A stretch of 64,000 bases of DNA from assembly GCA_030549335.1 (NCBI GenBank), contig CM060195.1:46444991-46508990 (forward strand), written 5' to 3'. Below, piece by piece: positions 63,820-64,000 of this stretch. The stretch is from Pontederia crassipes. Lineage: Eukaryota; Streptophyta; Magnoliopsida; Commelinales; Pontederiaceae. The notes below the pieces were generated by a model. The model was not told the DNA's origin. It worked only from the letters and a program-made list of their open reading frames with translations, and did not search any database. Numbering within the stretch: position 1 is the stretch's first letter; every line of letters starts with the position of its first letter. Position numbers and translations under genes: made by a program.

Positions 63820-63916
63820 TCATTTGCCGCAGGAGCAGTCCGCGCAGGTGCAGCTGGCGCCGCACTTGCAGTTGGGGTCGTGCTCAGCAGCTGAGGTGAC
63901 CACTTCGTCAAAGAAG
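63820..63916 (-). CDS. Type 3 metallothionein, last exon (partial gene)
   Basis: On the minus strand, after an acceptor ATGGCAG (cag at 63919-63917), the exon encodes FFDEVVTSAAEHDPN followed by CKCGASCTCADCSCGK and a TGA stop at 63822-63820. The CxC-x3-CxC-x2-CxC spacing and GK end are those of the C-terminal metal-binding domain of plant type 3 metallothioneins. These small cytosolic proteins bind Cu/Zn/Cd through cysteine thiolates and are often abundant in fruit and leaves. The exon begins with one base of a split codon. The N-terminal cysteine domain must lie beyond the right edge of the window, since 63917-64000 is intron. The 3' UTR probably extends left to about 63600. Confidence 0.88.
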
Positions 63917-64000
63917 CTGCCATGGGAAAAAGAAGAGAGGCATAAGAGATTTTTTTTTAGGCATAAGAGATTTGATATTATAACATTTCTGTATTCGCAA

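Noticed and set aside
1-64000. CRISPR arrays, bacterial operons, phage modules
   Set aside because: No regularly spaced repeats with unique spacers and no prokaryotic gene organisation; all multi-exon genes have spliceosomal introns.

Overview
This is nuclear DNA from a flowering plant. It has spliceosomal introns, AT-rich intergenic DNA, plant-type transposons and plant gene families. The species cannot be named from the sequence alone.

Four genes are nearly or fully resolvable. (1) A proton-pump-interactor-like coiled-coil protein with a C-terminal membrane anchor (+, CDS 8730-13123, seven coding exons, 632 aa). (2) A Raf-like (group C MAPKKK-type) protein kinase (+, CDS 25337-28987, three coding exons, 641 aa). 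(3) A CDK-like kinase with a probable N-myristoylation/palmitoylation start (-, CDS 34878-42731, eight exons, about 738 aa). (4) A membrane-anchored GH5 endo-beta-1,4-mannanase (+, CDS 59415-62430, five exons, 447 aa). The last exon of a type 3 metallothionein enters from the right edge (-, 63820-63916). An intronless, degenerate calmodulin-like ORF lies at 57096-57740, and a small secreted-protein-like ORF of unknown identity at 14151-14345. For all four multi-exon genes the exon phases add up exactly when splice sites are placed by hand, which is the main support for the models.

The space between and inside these genes is a mosaic of transposable elements, several delimited to the base by target-site duplications (TSDs). 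These are: a Helitron-type 3' terminus at 1681 with an AT-rich body reaching about 5778, and a second at 31335; a probable Mutator-type element in a proton-pump-interactor intron (9-bp TSD); a Ty3-gypsy remnant at 16140-19280 (gag pseudogene, primer-binding site, 2.2-kb LTR); a non-autonomous CACTA element at 45437-46161 (3-bp TSD); a run of four coding-free elements with long terminal inverted repeats at 46.7-52.3 kb, one with a perfect 9-bp TSD; a 389-bp solo LTR in a mannanase intron (5-bp TSD); and three short retroposons sharing a TTG-repeat tail, each with its own TSD (18, 8 and 14 bp). The remaining intergenic DNA (about 0-1.7, 20.6-23.5, 29-31, 43-45 and 52.3-56.9 kb) is AT-rich with microsatellites and no supportable gene.

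The genes are not an operon or pathway. The proton-pump interactor and Raf-like kinase may act in signalling, the mannanase in cell-wall or Golgi glucomannan turnover, and the metallothionein in metal handling, each independently. I saw no convincing new multi-gene system. The most unusual objects are the tandemly repeated EF-hand ORF and the dense, precisely bounded set of non-autonomous transposons.
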